This document shows positions 46,601-55,192 of a stretch of DNA of 64,000 nucleotides, in pieces. Position numbers and translations under genes: made by a program. The notes below the pieces were generated by a model. The model made no database searches. It was given only the letters and a program-made list of their open reading frames with translations, and had not been told where the DNA came from. The DNA comes from Leucobacter sp. Ag1 (GTDB lineage Bacteria > Actinomycetota > Actinomycetes > Actinomycetales > Microbacteriaceae), in NCBI RefSeq assembly GCF_000980875.1, contig NZ_LAYO01000097.1, positions 1 to 64,000 on the forward strand, written 5' to 3'. How positions within the stretch are numbered: the first letter of the stretch is position 1; each line of letters starts with the position of its first letter.

Positions 46601-46683
46601 CCGGCCTCACCACCACGATCCCGCTCGTGCTCGGTATCGTCGGCCTGCTGCTCGGCATCTACCTCGACGGACGGCGACGATGA
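46597..46683 (+). CDS. Very small phage membrane protein
   Basis: 28 residues, with a hydrophobic helix (IPLVLGIVGLLLGIYL) and a basic end (DGRRR). Its start overlaps the preceding stop and its stop overlaps the HNH gene start. Coding status rests on the unbroken chain of four-base overlaps in this operon. Confidence 0.5.
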   Translation: MTGLTTTIPLVLGIVGLLLGIYLDGRRR

Positions 46684-46982
46684 GCGGCGCACACCACACG
46701 CCCGAGTGGCACCGAGCCAGGCGCACCGTGGCCCGCATCATCACCGCCACGCTGGCGTCGGGCGGCTCGGTGCCGTGCGTGAACTGTGGCCGCCCGGTCG
46801 TGCTCGGCCAGCGGTGGGACGTGGGACACATCGTGGACGCCAGCGCGGGCGGCGGCGTCGAGCTGTCCAATCTCGGCGGCGCGCACCGCTCGTGCAACCG
46901 CAAGGACGGCGGGCGACTCGGCGCGGCCAAGACCAACCGCGCATCGCCCCGGGCACGGAGGCTGCCGACATGGATCAAGTGA
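46680..46982 (+). CDS. HNH endonuclease
   Basis: 100 residues. The HNH fold shows zinc-type CVNCGRPV, the first catalytic His in WDVGHIVDASAGG, the Asn in LSNLGGAH and the final HRSCNRKDGG. Such small HNH proteins next to the large terminase are needed for DNA packaging in many siphoviruses, as terminase partners (established for HK97 gp74-type proteins). It overlaps the terminase start by 13 bases. Confidence 0.9.
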   Translation: MSGAHHTPEWHRARRTVARIITATLASGGSVPCVNCGRPVVLGQRWDVGHIVDASAGGGVELSNLGGAHRSCNRKDGGRLGAAKTNRASPRARRLPTWIK

Positions 46983-48727
46983 CCCCGGACCCGAACACCG
47001 AGGCGCTGGCCCGCATCCTCGCCGCGGGTGTGGACCTCGACCGCCTCGCACACCTCGCGTCGTTGCTCGCGCCGACCACGATCGAACCGCTGATCGAGGT
47101 CGATCGAGTCGAGAAACCGAGTTCTTTGAATCGCGCGACCGCATCCCCCGCCAAGGCTCACCAAGGCGCTTTTCCCCCCGATCACGCCGGGGAATTTCTG
47201 ATGGGCGAAGCCGAATGGATCACGCACCGTGACAAGGTGCTCCCCGCCACGAAGCTGTCGAACCTCGCGACCACCGAGCAGTCGAGGCGCGAGTTCCTGG
47301 AGGGCGCGCGGCTCCTACGCTTCGACGGCGAGCGAGCGATCGGCGGCCGCCGACCGCAGCCGCAGCAGCTCCTGATATCGGACGTGCTGACCGCTGGGCA
47401 TCAACGGAACGTGCTGCTCATCCCTCGACGCTCTTCGAAGTCCACCTCCGTCAACGCGATCGCGACCGGTCGCGCCGCCTACCGCGAGGACTACCGTGTG
47501 GGCATCCTGACGCTGACCTCCGGCAAGGCCGGACGCAAGCGCTTCCTGAAGGACGTGGCGACACCGATCGAAGCGCTCTACCGCGACAAGCGCACGCGCC
47601 CCGTCAAGGTCTCACGCATCGCGGGCATGGAGGGTGTGAGCTTCCCGGACGGCGGCGGCTCGGTGGACTGGCTGAGCTCCCTGGATGACGTGCGCGGCGA
47701 GGCGTTCGACCTGTTCATCCTGGACGAGTCCGGCGAGCCCAACGACCCGGAGTACATCGCCGAGGTACGCGCGGCCGTGCTCCCCACCCTCGATACCAGG
47801 CCCGGCGCTCAGGTCGTGTCCATCGGAACAGCCGGCCGATTCCGCAGCGGGAACATGCTCTGGGACGCACTGGAGACCTGCCGCTCGGGCGTCGGTGGGA
47901 TCGCAGCGTGGAACTTCCCCGAGGAAGTGACCGAAGCCGAGCTGTCCGACTGGGAGCCGACCGAGGACAACCCCGAGGGCCGCGCTCGTGAGCTGATCGA
48001 GCTGCACCACCCCGGCGTCGGCACGCTGACCACGCTCGCGTCGATCAAGGAGAACTTTGACGAGTTCCCGCGTGAGAAGTTCGCCCGCGAGTACGGCAAC
48101 ATCTTCGGCACCATCGGCGAGGCAGCGGGACTGCTCGACCCGATCAAGTGGGCCGACGGCGGCACCGGTGCTGACCTCCCGACGCCGCCAGAGGACTTCG
48201 AGCTGGCGATCGCGGTACACCCGGACCTCACCTGCGGGGCGCTGGTCGCGGCCTGGCGCGACGAGGACGCCCACGCGGTGATTCTGCTACTGGAGCACCG
48301 CCGCGGTGTCGCCTGGGTCAAGAAGGTTGGCCCTGTCTACGCCAAGAAGTTCAGCCGCTCGATCACCTTCGATAGCGGCTCGCCCACCATGGCCCGATTC
48401 GCCGTCGAGTGGGAACGCCTGCGCCCCCGCCCGCGCCTCCGACCGTACGGCTTCATGGACGTCAAGAAGGCGGCGGGTCTGCTCGTGGACGAGGTGCAGC
48501 CGAAGGACAAGCCCACCAACGTCCGGCACTACCGCCAGCCCGAGCTGGACACCGCCGCCAAGAAGGTCGTGAAGCGCAAAGCCGGTGTGAACGGCTGGGC
48601 TCTCGGCCGCGATCCCAAGAAGCCCGAAGACGACATCACAGCCATTGAGGCGGCCGCGCTCGCGCTGCTCGCCTACGACGAAGCCAAGCCGAAGGCCCAG
48701 CGCCTCCGCGGAAAGGTCGCATCATGA
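46970..48727 (+). CDS. Terminase large subunit
   Basis: 585 residues from an ATG with GGAGG upstream. The packaging ATPase has a P-loop variant NVLLIPRRSSKSTSVNA (about 145-165), Walker B DLFILDESGEPND and a coupling segment VVSIGTAGRFRSGN. The nuclease domain follows with ELAIAVHPDLTCGA, TFDSGSPTMARF and DDITAIEAAALAL. The first 75 residues are an extra segment before the ATPase core and might replace a separate small terminase, which is not found. Together with the adjacent HNH protein it should cut and package DNA. Confidence 0.92.
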   Translation: MDQVTPDPNTEALARILAAGVDLDRLAHLASLLAPTTIEPLIEVDRVEKPSSLNRATASPAKAHQGAFPPDHAGEFLMGEAEWITHRDKVLPATKLSNLATTEQSRREFLEGARLLRFDGERAIGGRRPQPQQLLISDVLTAGHQRNVLLIPRRSSKSTSVNAIATGRAAYREDYRVGILTLTSGKAGRKRFLKDVATPIEALYRDKRTRPVKVSRIAGMEGVSFPDGGGSVDWLSSLDDVRGEAFDLFILDESGEPNDPEYIAEVRAAVLPTLDTRPGAQVVSIGTAGRFRSGNMLWDALETCRSGVGGIAAWNFPEEVTEAELSDWEPTEDNPEGRARELIELHHPGVGTLTTLASIKENFDEFPREKFAREYGNIFGTIGEAAGLLDPIKWADGGTGADLPTPPEDFELAIAVHPDLTCGALVAAWRDEDAHAVILLLEHRRGVAWVKKVGPVYAKKFSRSITFDSGSPTMARFAVEWERLRPRPRLRPYGFMDVKKAAGLLVDEVQPKDKPTNVRHYRQPELDTAAKKVVKRKAGVNGWALGRDPKKPEDDITAIEAAALALLAYDEAKPKAQRLRGKVAS

Positions 48728-48927
48728 CCGTCAAGCTCGACAACGACCGCACGATTTCCGTCGTGATTACCTGCACCGAATGCCCCTGGTGGTCCGCAAT
48801 CCGGCTGTCCATGGACGAGGCCCACACCTGCGCAGTCGGTCACGAGAAGGCCGCGCACCCTGGCGAAGAGCAAGCCTGGGAGGCCGCCCGCCGTTGGCGA
48901 CGCCGACAGCGCACGGGCCGCCCCTGA
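48724..48927 (+). CDS. Small phage protein with paired Cys/His
   Basis: 67 residues. The pattern ITCTECPWW, then HTCAVGHEKAAHP gives C-x2-C followed by H-x-C-x3-H, fit for one zinc site. The basic end (RRWRRRQRTGRP) suggests nucleic acid contact. Overlaps the terminase stop by four bases. No family recognised. Confidence 0.65.
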   Translation: MTVKLDNDRTISVVITCTECPWWSAIRLSMDEAHTCAVGHEKAAHPGEEQAWEAARRWRRRQRTGRP

Positions 48928-48938
48928 TTCGCGGAATG

Positions 48939-48971
48939 TCCCACCCCCTCACCGATCGTGAGGGGGTGGGA
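48939..48971 (+). terminator. Hairpin with T-run over the portal gene start
   Basis: A perfect 14-bp stem (TCCCACCCCCTCAC and complement) with a five-base loop is followed by CTTTTCACTTTC, a classical intrinsic terminator. The right arm contains GAGG and the GTG at 48966 that best starts the portal protein, so the fold would hide both the ribosome site and the start. It may split early from late expression or balance terminase against structural genes. Confidence 0.65.
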
Positions 48972-50000
48972 CTTTTCACTTTCTTCCGCCGCTCGCACGA
49001 GCTGGCTACGCACGTCGCACCGGCCGCTGTCGGCCTCGTGACTCCATACGAGTCCGCGATCATGGCGCGGATCGCATGGGCCGAGCACTTCGAGGGCGCG
49101 ACCGGCGAGGTGAACCGCAACGGTGCGATGCGCATTCCCGCGATCGCCAAGGGTCGCAACGTGCTCGTTGGCGTCGGCGCGGGCCTCCAGCTTGTCGAGC
49201 TGGAGGGCGAGAACCGCGTAGATCAGCCGTGGCTCTACCGCACCGCCGGGGACGTGTCCCCGTGGCACCGCATGGCGTGGACGATCGATGACCTGATCCA
49301 CTACGGCTGGGCTTGCTGGGCGGTCGAACGCGACGCCAGCGGTCAGATCACCGACGCCGCCCGCATCCCGTTCCAGGCCTGGGAGGTCAATCAGACCACC
49401 GGCACCGTGACCGTGAACGGCCGGGAGGCTGCCGCGTCCGAAGTCATCCTGATCCCCGGCAGCTTCGAGGGGATTCTGGAGGCCGGGGCCGATACGATCC
49501 GCGGCGCTCACGCCGTCCAGAACGCTTGGGTGGGCCGTGCGCAATCCCCGATCCCGCTTGTTGAGCTGCACCAGCTCACCGACGACGAGCTGGACGACGA
49601 CGAGATTGACGACATGGTGGACAGCTGGGCCGCCGCTCGCACTTCCCCGACCGGCTCGGTGGGCTTCACTGATCAGCGCGTCGAGGTCCGCGTGCACGGA
49701 AGCGTTGCGACGGACCTGTACGAGCAGGGCCGCAACGCGATCGTGCTGGACGTGGCCCGCCTGCTCGGCCTCCCGGCCGCGCTGCTCGACGGGTCCATGT
49801 CGTCGGCCTCGCTCACCTACTCGACGCAGGAGGGCCATCGGAACGAGTTCCTCGACTACACCCTCCCGATGTGGCTCGACCCAATCGAAGCGCGCCTGTC
49901 CATGGACGACGTGTGCGCGCCTGGCCGCCGCATCCGCTTCGACCGCTCCCGCCTCACCGACACCACCTCACCCGCAATCACCGACCCCGTGGAGGACTGA
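48966..50000 (+). CDS. Phage portal protein
   Basis: 344 residues from the GTG giving (V)GLFTFFRRSHEL, a typical portal start; an upstream ATG at 48936 would place the terminator hairpin in the coding frame and is less likely. Portal features: VTPYESAIMARIAWAEHF, MRIPAIAKGRNVLVG, DLIHYGWACWAVERDASGQI and the C-terminal wing LPAALLDGSMSSASLTYSTQEGHRNEFLDYTLPMWLDPIEARLS, typical of HK97/SPP1-like portals. It is shorter than the usual 380-450 residues, in line with the small capsid expected. Starts beneath a hairpin. Confidence 0.88.
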   Translation: MGLFTFFRRSHELATHVAPAAVGLVTPYESAIMARIAWAEHFEGATGEVNRNGAMRIPAIAKGRNVLVGVGAGLQLVELEGENRVDQPWLYRTAGDVSPWHRMAWTIDDLIHYGWACWAVERDASGQITDAARIPFQAWEVNQTTGTVTVNGREAAASEVILIPGSFEGILEAGADTIRGAHAVQNAWVGRAQSPIPLVELHQLTDDELDDDEIDDMVDSWAAARTSPTGSVGFTDQRVEVRVHGSVATDLYEQGRNAIVLDVARLLGLPAALLDGSMSSASLTYSTQEGHRNEFLDYTLPMWLDPIEARLSMDDVCAPGRRIRFDRSRLTDTTSPAITDPVED

Positions 50001-50003
50001 TCC

Positions 50004-51587
50004 ATGACCACCGCCCTGTTTGCCGACCAGGAGAAGCGCACCGTGCGCGGTCTCCTGCTCCCGTTCGGGGAGCTGTCGAGCCCGTCGAAGTCGAACACCG
50101 ATCCCATCATGTTCAGCGCCGGTACGGTCACGCTCCCGACCGATCCCGCCGCGATCACGCTGAACAACGAGCACAGCCAGTTCGCACCGCTCGGCCGAGC
50201 GACCGAGGTAGTCGAGACGGCGGCCGGGATCGAGGCGGAGTTCTCGATCTTTCAGACCCCCGAGGGCGACGACTTCCTCACCCGTGCACTCGACGCGAAG
50301 GACGAGGCCAAGCCGAAGCTCTCGGCCGAGGTGAAGGGGCTGGCCCGCCGCGGTGCGAACGCGGTGCGCGCCACCCTCACCGGAGCTGCCGCAACCGTCC
50401 GCGGAGCGTTCCAGTCGGCCGCGGTGTTCTCCTCCGTGGACGACGCCGTGGAGGTGCTCGATGAGGTGGAGCCCGACCCCGCCGACGCCGCCGCCCTCGC
50501 GGCCACCGTCACCGCAGCCGTGCTCGACGCGCTCAAAGCCGCCGAGCCCACCGACCCCGCACCGACCCCCGATCAGAAGGACCAGACTATGACCGCATCC
50601 GCCAAGGTTCCCACCGGCCTCCAGGCCCCCGCCGCCTCGACCGACGGCACGACCGCCACCGGCCTGTTCGCCGCGATCGCGAACACCCGCCGATCCGGCG
50701 ACCGCTCCGCGCTCGACGCCTACCTGGGCGGCGAGGACGCGATGTTCGCCCTCGCCTCGATCCAGGCCTCCGGCCCGAGCGGCGCGACAATCGCGAAGGA
50801 TATCGCGGAGCCCGCGTACATCGGCCAGCTCTGGGCCCGCCGCGCCTACGTGCGCCGGTTCTGGGACCTCTGCAACACCGCCCCGCTGACCAGCTACACG
50901 ATCAACGGGTGGCGCTTCGTGGAGGGCAAGGAGCCCACCGTCGCCGCGTACTCGGGCAACAACGCCGAGATCCCGTCGAACACCGTCGATACCGAGCCCG
51001 TGAGCCAGGACGCGCGCCGCATCGCGGGCGGCCACCGGATCGACCGCCGCTACACCGACTTCAGCGACCAGGGATTCTGGCAGGCCTACTTCGACGCCAT
51101 GACCGAGAGCTACGCCCGAGTATCCGACCTCGACGCGCTCTCGACCATGGTCGCCGCCGCCACCGCTGTCACGCCGGGCACGGTCCCCGCAGGCGTCGCC
51201 GCGGGCCTCGCCGCGATCGTGGACGGCGCGCTCGGCGTGATCGCGACCGAGAACACGCCCACGTTCTCGGTCGTCTCGCCCGAGCTGTGGCGCGACATCG
51301 TGCTCACCGGCAAGGACGAGGTGCTCGGCTACCTCTCCGCTGGCTTCGGCCTGGAGGAGGGCACGACGGCCGGATTCCGCATCCTGCCTGGCCCGGTGGG
51401 CCCCGGCAAGGTTCTCACCGGCGCGAAGGAGGCCAGGACGATGTACGAGCTGCCCGGCTCCCCGATCCGCGTCGAGGGCCTCGTGCCGTCCAACGGCGCG
51501 ATCGACCCCGCGCTCTACGGCTACATCGGGGACGTGACGCACAACGCCAAGGCCCTGTCCCTCGTGACCGTCGCGGCCGGTGCCTGA
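50004..51587 (+). CDS. Capsid maturation protease-major capsid fusion
   Basis: 527 residues. The first 150 residues resemble prohead proteases of the S78 kind (RTVRGLLLPFGELSSPS, TLNNEHSQFAPLGRATEV, PKLSAEVKGLARRG), with His in NNEHSQ and Ser in LSAEV as candidate catalytic residues. An Ala/Asp/Pro-rich linker (about 150-200) follows. The rest is an HK97-fold capsid protein: SGATIAKDIAEPAYIGQLW, RRIAGGHRIDRRYTDFSDQGFWQAYF and EGLVPSNGAIDPALYGYIGDVTH. Protease and capsid as one chain replace the usual two genes and the scaffold. As I recall, this fusion is known from the very small Arthrobacter siphophages. Confidence 0.85.
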   Translation: MTTALFADQEKRTVRGLLLPFGELSSPSKSNTDPIMFSAGTVTLPTDPAAITLNNEHSQFAPLGRATEVVETAAGIEAEFSIFQTPEGDDFLTRALDAKDEAKPKLSAEVKGLARRGANAVRATLTGAAATVRGAFQSAAVFSSVDDAVEVLDEVEPDPADAAALAATVTAAVLDALKAAEPTDPAPTPDQKDQTMTASAKVPTGLQAPAASTDGTTATGLFAAIANTRRSGDRSALDAYLGGEDAMFALASIQASGPSGATIAKDIAEPAYIGQLWARRAYVRRFWDLCNTAPLTSYTINGWRFVEGKEPTVAAYSGNNAEIPSNTVDTEPVSQDARRIAGGHRIDRRYTDFSDQGFWQAYFDAMTESYARVSDLDALSTMVAAATAVTPGTVPAGVAAGLAAIVDGALGVIATENTPTFSVVSPELWRDIVLTGKDEVLGYLSAGFGLEEGTTAGFRILPGPVGPGKVLTGAKEARTMYELPGSPIRVEGLVPSNGAIDPALYGYIGDVTHNAKALSLVTVAAGA

Positions 51588-51928
51588 TGAGCCGTTGGCA
51601 CGACGCCGACTCGGCCAGCAACGCGTGGGCCGATGCGCCGGACGACGACGAGCAGCTTGACGAGCTGCTCGCCGTCGCCCGCGGCCAGGTCGTCCGCTAC
51701 GCGCCCCAGAAGGCTGCAGACCCGACGATCGCGGAGGAATCCGACGATGTGCCCGCCGCGTACCGCGTCGCGCAGCTCAGGCAGGCCCAGAACATCTGGG
51801 CCGCCTCGACTGTCGATCCCACAGGTGGCATCGGTGACGGAGCGGATTTCGTGCTCCGCCCGCATCCGCTCGACTGGCACGTAAAGCAACTCATCCGCCC
51901 GAAGGGAGGGAAGCCTCGTGCCCGGTAA
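51587..51928 (+). CDS. Head-tail connector protein (adaptor)
   Basis: 113 residues, with a helical core (DEQLDELLAVARGQVVRYAP, then VPAAYRVAQLRQAQNIWAAS) and the end FVLRPHPLDWHVKQLIRPKGG typical of gp6/gp15-like head-tail adaptors placed directly after the capsid gene. Coupled to the capsid gene through TGATG and overlapping the next gene by 11 bases. Confidence 0.75.
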   Translation: MSRWHDADSASNAWADAPDDDEQLDELLAVARGQVVRYAPQKAADPTIAEESDDVPAAYRVAQLRQAQNIWAASTVDPTGGIGDGADFVLRPHPLDWHVKQLIRPKGGKPRAR

Positions 51929-52295
51929 CGTCCGCGACTACCTGCTGAACAATCTCGCGCTCCCGGACGACTGGAAGCGTGTCGACGAACAGCGCATCCC
52001 GCAGATCATCGAGCGTCCCACCGTGATCGTGAAGCACGACCGGTTCGAGAAGCTGCCCGAGGCCCCGATCGGTGCCCTGCGCAACGTCGTCGTCCTCGCG
52101 GTGTTCATTCCGAATCAGGATCTCGCGAAGGCAGAAGCGGCCATGGACGATGCCATGGCCGAGCTGCTGACCGCGCTCGACGGCCACGAAGCCATCAACT
52201 GGAGCGAGGCGCAAAAGGTCGTCACTCCGAACGGCCTCTACCCCGGCTGGGAGCTGTCCCTGTCCGTCATATCCACCCCCGAACCGAAGGAATAA
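51918..52295 (+). CDS. Tail terminator/head-closure protein
   Basis: 125 residues from GTG with GGGAGGG upstream. The fold pattern (PGNVRDYLLNNLALPDDW, RPTVIVKHDRFEKLPEAPIG, LRNVVVLAVFIPNQDLAKAEAAMDDAMAELL, then ELSLSVIS) resembles gpU/gp17-type tail terminator proteins. Its position before the tail tube gene agrees. The exact role among connectors is inferred. Confidence 0.7.
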   Translation: MPGNVRDYLLNNLALPDDWKRVDEQRIPQIIERPTVIVKHDRFEKLPEAPIGALRNVVVLAVFIPNQDLAKAEAAMDDAMAELLTALDGHEAINWSEAQKVVTPNGLYPGWELSLSVISTPEPKE

Positions 52296-52298
52296 CCC

Positions 52299-52709
52299 AT
52301 GCCCAAGATCGCCGTCAATCCGTTCATGATGGTGAACTGCCTGTTCACCGTCGGCGCTGACGACTACGAGGCGCACGTCGCCAAAGTCGAATTCGTTCCG
52401 ACCTCGACTAGCGCGACGTTCAAGGGGCTCGATCCCTCCGCCTCGTTCACGTTCTCCGGCGCACCGACCTGGGCCGCCAACATCGACTACGCCCAGGACT
52501 GGAGCAACCCCAAGAGCCTAAGCAACTACCTGATGCAGCACGCAGGCGAGCAGATCGAGGTGATCTTCGAACCCGTCAAGGGTGGACGCTCGATCACCGC
52601 CACGCTCTCCATTCAGCCTGGCGCGATCGGTGGCGCGGTCGATGCCGTGGCAACTGCAAGCGTCTCGCTCGGTTCGACCACTCCCGTCCTGGAACCGATC
52701 ACCCCGTAA
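52299..52709 (+). CDS. Major tail tube protein
   Basis: 136 residues with a beta-sandwich pattern: VEFVPTSTSATFKGLDPSASFTFSGAPTW, then AQDWSNPKSLSNYLMQHAGEQIEVIFEPVKGG, then SITATLSIQPGAIGGAVDAV. This matches the short gpV-like tube proteins of siphoviruses; the segment after NYLMQHAG is a common mark of actinophage tube proteins. It starts three bases after the previous gene. Confidence 0.82.
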   Translation: MPKIAVNPFMMVNCLFTVGADDYEAHVAKVEFVPTSTSATFKGLDPSASFTFSGAPTWAANIDYAQDWSNPKSLSNYLMQHAGEQIEVIFEPVKGGRSITATLSIQPGAIGGAVDAVATASVSLGSTTPVLEPITP

Positions 52710-52711
52710 CC

Positions 52712-53206
52712 ATGGCTGCCGGGTCCATTTCCCTCCTGATCGACTCCCCGCTGACGACGCTCATGCACGCCATGCGGGGTCTCGATCGGGACGTGCGTAC
52801 GCAGATCGGCCGCCACACCAAGGCAGCCGCTCAGCCGATCTGGGCCGAGACCACGCGCGCGAACGTCACCACCAGGATGCAAACCCGGCTCGCCGACTCC
52901 GCCCGCGCCGGAGTGACCACGCGAAACGTGTTCCTCCGCGCGGGCGGCGTCGGCCGCATCGGCTCGACCCCGCTCAGCAGCCTGGCGACCGCGATCGAGT
53001 TCGGCGCACACCCGGACACACGAGTGGCCTCCCGGTCCCGCAAGGGCACCGCCTATACCCGCCGCATGGGCGGCGGGTTCCGGCTCCCACGCTCGCGCGG
53101 ATACGTGGCCTACCCGGCCGCTTCCGAGTCCATCCCCCGCATCGCGTCGCTCTGGGTCCAGACCGCAGTGCGCACCATCCACGAGACCGTCGAGAAAGTG
53201 AGCTGA
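52712..53206 (+). CDS. HK97 gp10-like tail completion protein
   Basis: 164 residues, basic. LTTLMHAMRGLDRDVRTQIGRHTKAAAQPIWAE is a long amphipathic helix pair, followed by ATAIEFGAHPDTRVASRSRKGTAYTRRMGGGFRLPRSRGYVAYPAASESIPRIASLWVQTAV, a pattern seen in gp10/minor tail completion proteins. It sits where tail assembly chaperones are normally found, but there is no slippery sequence or overlapping frame. Confidence 0.65.
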   Translation: MAAGSISLLIDSPLTTLMHAMRGLDRDVRTQIGRHTKAAAQPIWAETTRANVTTRMQTRLADSARAGVTTRNVFLRAGGVGRIGSTPLSSLATAIEFGAHPDTRVASRSRKGTAYTRRMGGGFRLPRSRGYVAYPAASESIPRIASLWVQTAVRTIHETVEKVS

Positions 53207-53210
53207 CCCC

Positions 53211-54845
53211 GTGGCTGCCCCCATCGAAATTGGCATCGCGTCCGAAACCAAAGCGTTCGCCAAGGGTATCGACTCCGGCGTGATAAACCCTCTCAAAGAC
53301 GCCGACAAGGAGCTGACCAAGCTCGGTCGCGCAGGCGACAAAGCAGGCGACGAGCTGGATGACGCAATGCGCAATGCGCAGCGCGCGACCGAGCGCACCA
53401 AAGATCAGATTGAGGACCTGGCGCGCGAGACCGAGCAGGCGAGCGATCGAGCACGCCGCATGGACAGCGGGTTCAAGGAGGGTATGTCGGGCGCAGGCGA
53501 GGCCACCGCCGAGTTCAAAGACGAAGCGATGGCCAACCTGTCCGAGACGGTATCGAGCTTCCGGGGCGATGCCGAGGATATTGCGCAGATCGCGCAGGAC
53601 ACTCTGGGCGGCGTCATCGGCAATCTCGGCCCCATGGGCATGCTCGCGGGCACCGCGGGCGCAGCCGGGATCGGTCTCATCATGGGCGCGATCGAGCAAG
53701 CCAAGGAGAAGGAAGCCGAGTTTCGGGCGCAAGTCGGCGAGCTAGCCGATGCCCTGATCGAGGCAGGTAAGGGCGGTGCGCTCGGCATCGACCAGATCGC
53801 CAGTCGCCTCCGCGAGCTGGCGACCGAAACCGAAGAGGGGGCCATGTCGCTGACCACGCTCCGCAAGGACGCCCGCGGTGCGGTCACCAGCTACAAGGAT
53901 CTGGCTCAGGCCATGGCCGGAAACGTCGAGGGAATCGACAAGATCATTGAGGCGCAGGAAAAGCAGGTCAAGGGCGAACGCGACCTGAACCGCGCTGTCG
54001 GCGGACGCACCCGCATCGCGTCCGCAAACGACGAAGCCGACGCCCACCAGCGCATCGTCGACAAGCTCAAAGACACCCGCGACGCGGTGCAGGAGGCCGC
54101 CGACGCGGAGCGAGCCTGGAACGAGGCAGGAGGCCCCGCGCTCGAAGCACGGGCCGAGCAGATCGACGCGCTCCAGGGCGAGCTCGACGGGGCGATCGGA
54201 TCGTGGTCTGACTACTACAACGCAGAAACCGGGGCTACCAACCCCGAAAAGTACATCGCGGCAATGCAGGAGCGGATCAACGCCACCAGCAATTTCTCGA
54301 CCAACGTCGCGGCCCTCGCCGAAGCCACCGGCCTGAGCTTCGAGGAGGCGCAAGCCGTCCTCGACCAGGGCGTGGACTTCGCGCCGATGTTGCAGGCGAT
54401 CATGAACGGCGGCCCCGAGCTGCAGGAGAAGTTCGCTACGCAGGTCAAGGCCGCCGTAGGGGGCGGACAGGACATCGTGAACGGCACGCCATTGTCCGCG
54501 ACGGTGAAGGCCGACGCCGACACCGCCCCTGCCGAAGGCAAGCTTGCATCGACCACCGGACAGGAGCGCACGGCGACGATCGGGGCCAAGGGCGACACCG
54601 GGAAGGCGGACGCCGATCTGAACAAGGTCGCGTCGGCGAAGCGGACAGCGGTCATCAACGCGCAAGCCAAGACCGGCGACGCGAGCCGGGCGCTCGGGAA
54701 CGTCGCACGGGCGCGCGTCGCACCCGTCACCGCGCGCGCCTACACAGGCGCGGCCGAGGCCGCCCTGAACAGCTTTATCAACCGGCAACGCACCATCGTC
54801 GTCACCGTCGATGCACGGGACCGAGAAGGGAAGCCCGTCAGATGA
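53211..54845 (+). CDS. Tape measure protein
   Basis: 544 residues from GTG. N-terminal coiled coil (AGDELDDAMRNAQRATERTKDQIEDLARETEQASDRAR reaches over about 60 residues), a hydrophobic segment (GMLAGTAGAAGIGLIMGAIEQA), long helical middle, and a C-terminal part built of short repeats with the pattern ATIGAKGDTGKADADLNKV, AVINAQAKTGDASRALGNV, PVTARAYTGAAEAALNSF. Tape measure length sets tail length at about 0.15 nm per residue, so a short tail of roughly 80 nm is predicted. Overlaps the next gene by four bases. Confidence 0.9.
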   Translation: MAAPIEIGIASETKAFAKGIDSGVINPLKDADKELTKLGRAGDKAGDELDDAMRNAQRATERTKDQIEDLARETEQASDRARRMDSGFKEGMSGAGEATAEFKDEAMANLSETVSSFRGDAEDIAQIAQDTLGGVIGNLGPMGMLAGTAGAAGIGLIMGAIEQAKEKEAEFRAQVGELADALIEAGKGGALGIDQIASRLRELATETEEGAMSLTTLRKDARGAVTSYKDLAQAMAGNVEGIDKIIEAQEKQVKGERDLNRAVGGRTRIASANDEADAHQRIVDKLKDTRDAVQEAADAERAWNEAGGPALEARAEQIDALQGELDGAIGSWSDYYNAETGATNPEKYIAAMQERINATSNFSTNVAALAEATGLSFEEAQAVLDQGVDFAPMLQAIMNGGPELQEKFATQVKAAVGGGQDIVNGTPLSATVKADADTAPAEGKLASTTGQERTATIGAKGDTGKADADLNKVASAKRTAVINAQAKTGDASRALGNVARARVAPVTARAYTGAAEAALNSFINRQRTIVVTVDARDREGKPVR

Positions 54846-55192
54846 CCACCATCACATCGCCGCACGGCACGACAACGCCGGAGCTGGTCACCGAGTACGA
54901 GACCAGCCGGGCGGGGCGCACCCTCACGCACGACCTCATGAACGGCGGCGTCGCCGTCGTACATCGTCCGACCGGGCTCCGCGCCCTCACCCTCGTCATG
55001 TTCTACGGCGCGGACGAGGCCGACGCCGCCGCGTGCGAGACGCTGCACGCCAAGGGCGGCCTGCTGACCCTCACCGAGCCCACCCGTCCCACCGTGTCCA
55101 TGACCTATGTCGTCACCGGTGCGATTCGCCGTCAGCTCGATACCGAGTTCGGCGTGTGGAACGTGACCGCCGAAATCCAGGAGGTGGCCTAA
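54842..55192 (+). CDS. Distal tail protein-like
   Basis: 116 residues, beta-rich. The segment AGRTLTHDLMNGGVAVVHRPTGLRALTLVMFYG, followed by CETLHAKGGLLTLTEPTRPTVSMTYVVTGAIRR, resembles the short Dit-like minor tail proteins of small actinophages. Located between tape measure and a larger tip protein, with both junctions overlapping (ATGA and TAATG). Confidence 0.65.
   Translation: MTTITSPHGTTTPELVTEYETSRAGRTLTHDLMNGGVAVVHRPTGLRALTLVMFYGADEADAAACETLHAKGGLLTLTEPTRPTVSMTYVVTGAIRRQLDTEFGVWNVTAEIQEVA

Noticed and set aside
52709-53211. Search for a programmed frameshift pair (tail assembly chaperones) between tube and tape measure genes
   Set aside because: Only one well-formed gene fits there and I see no slippery heptamer with an overlapping second frame.
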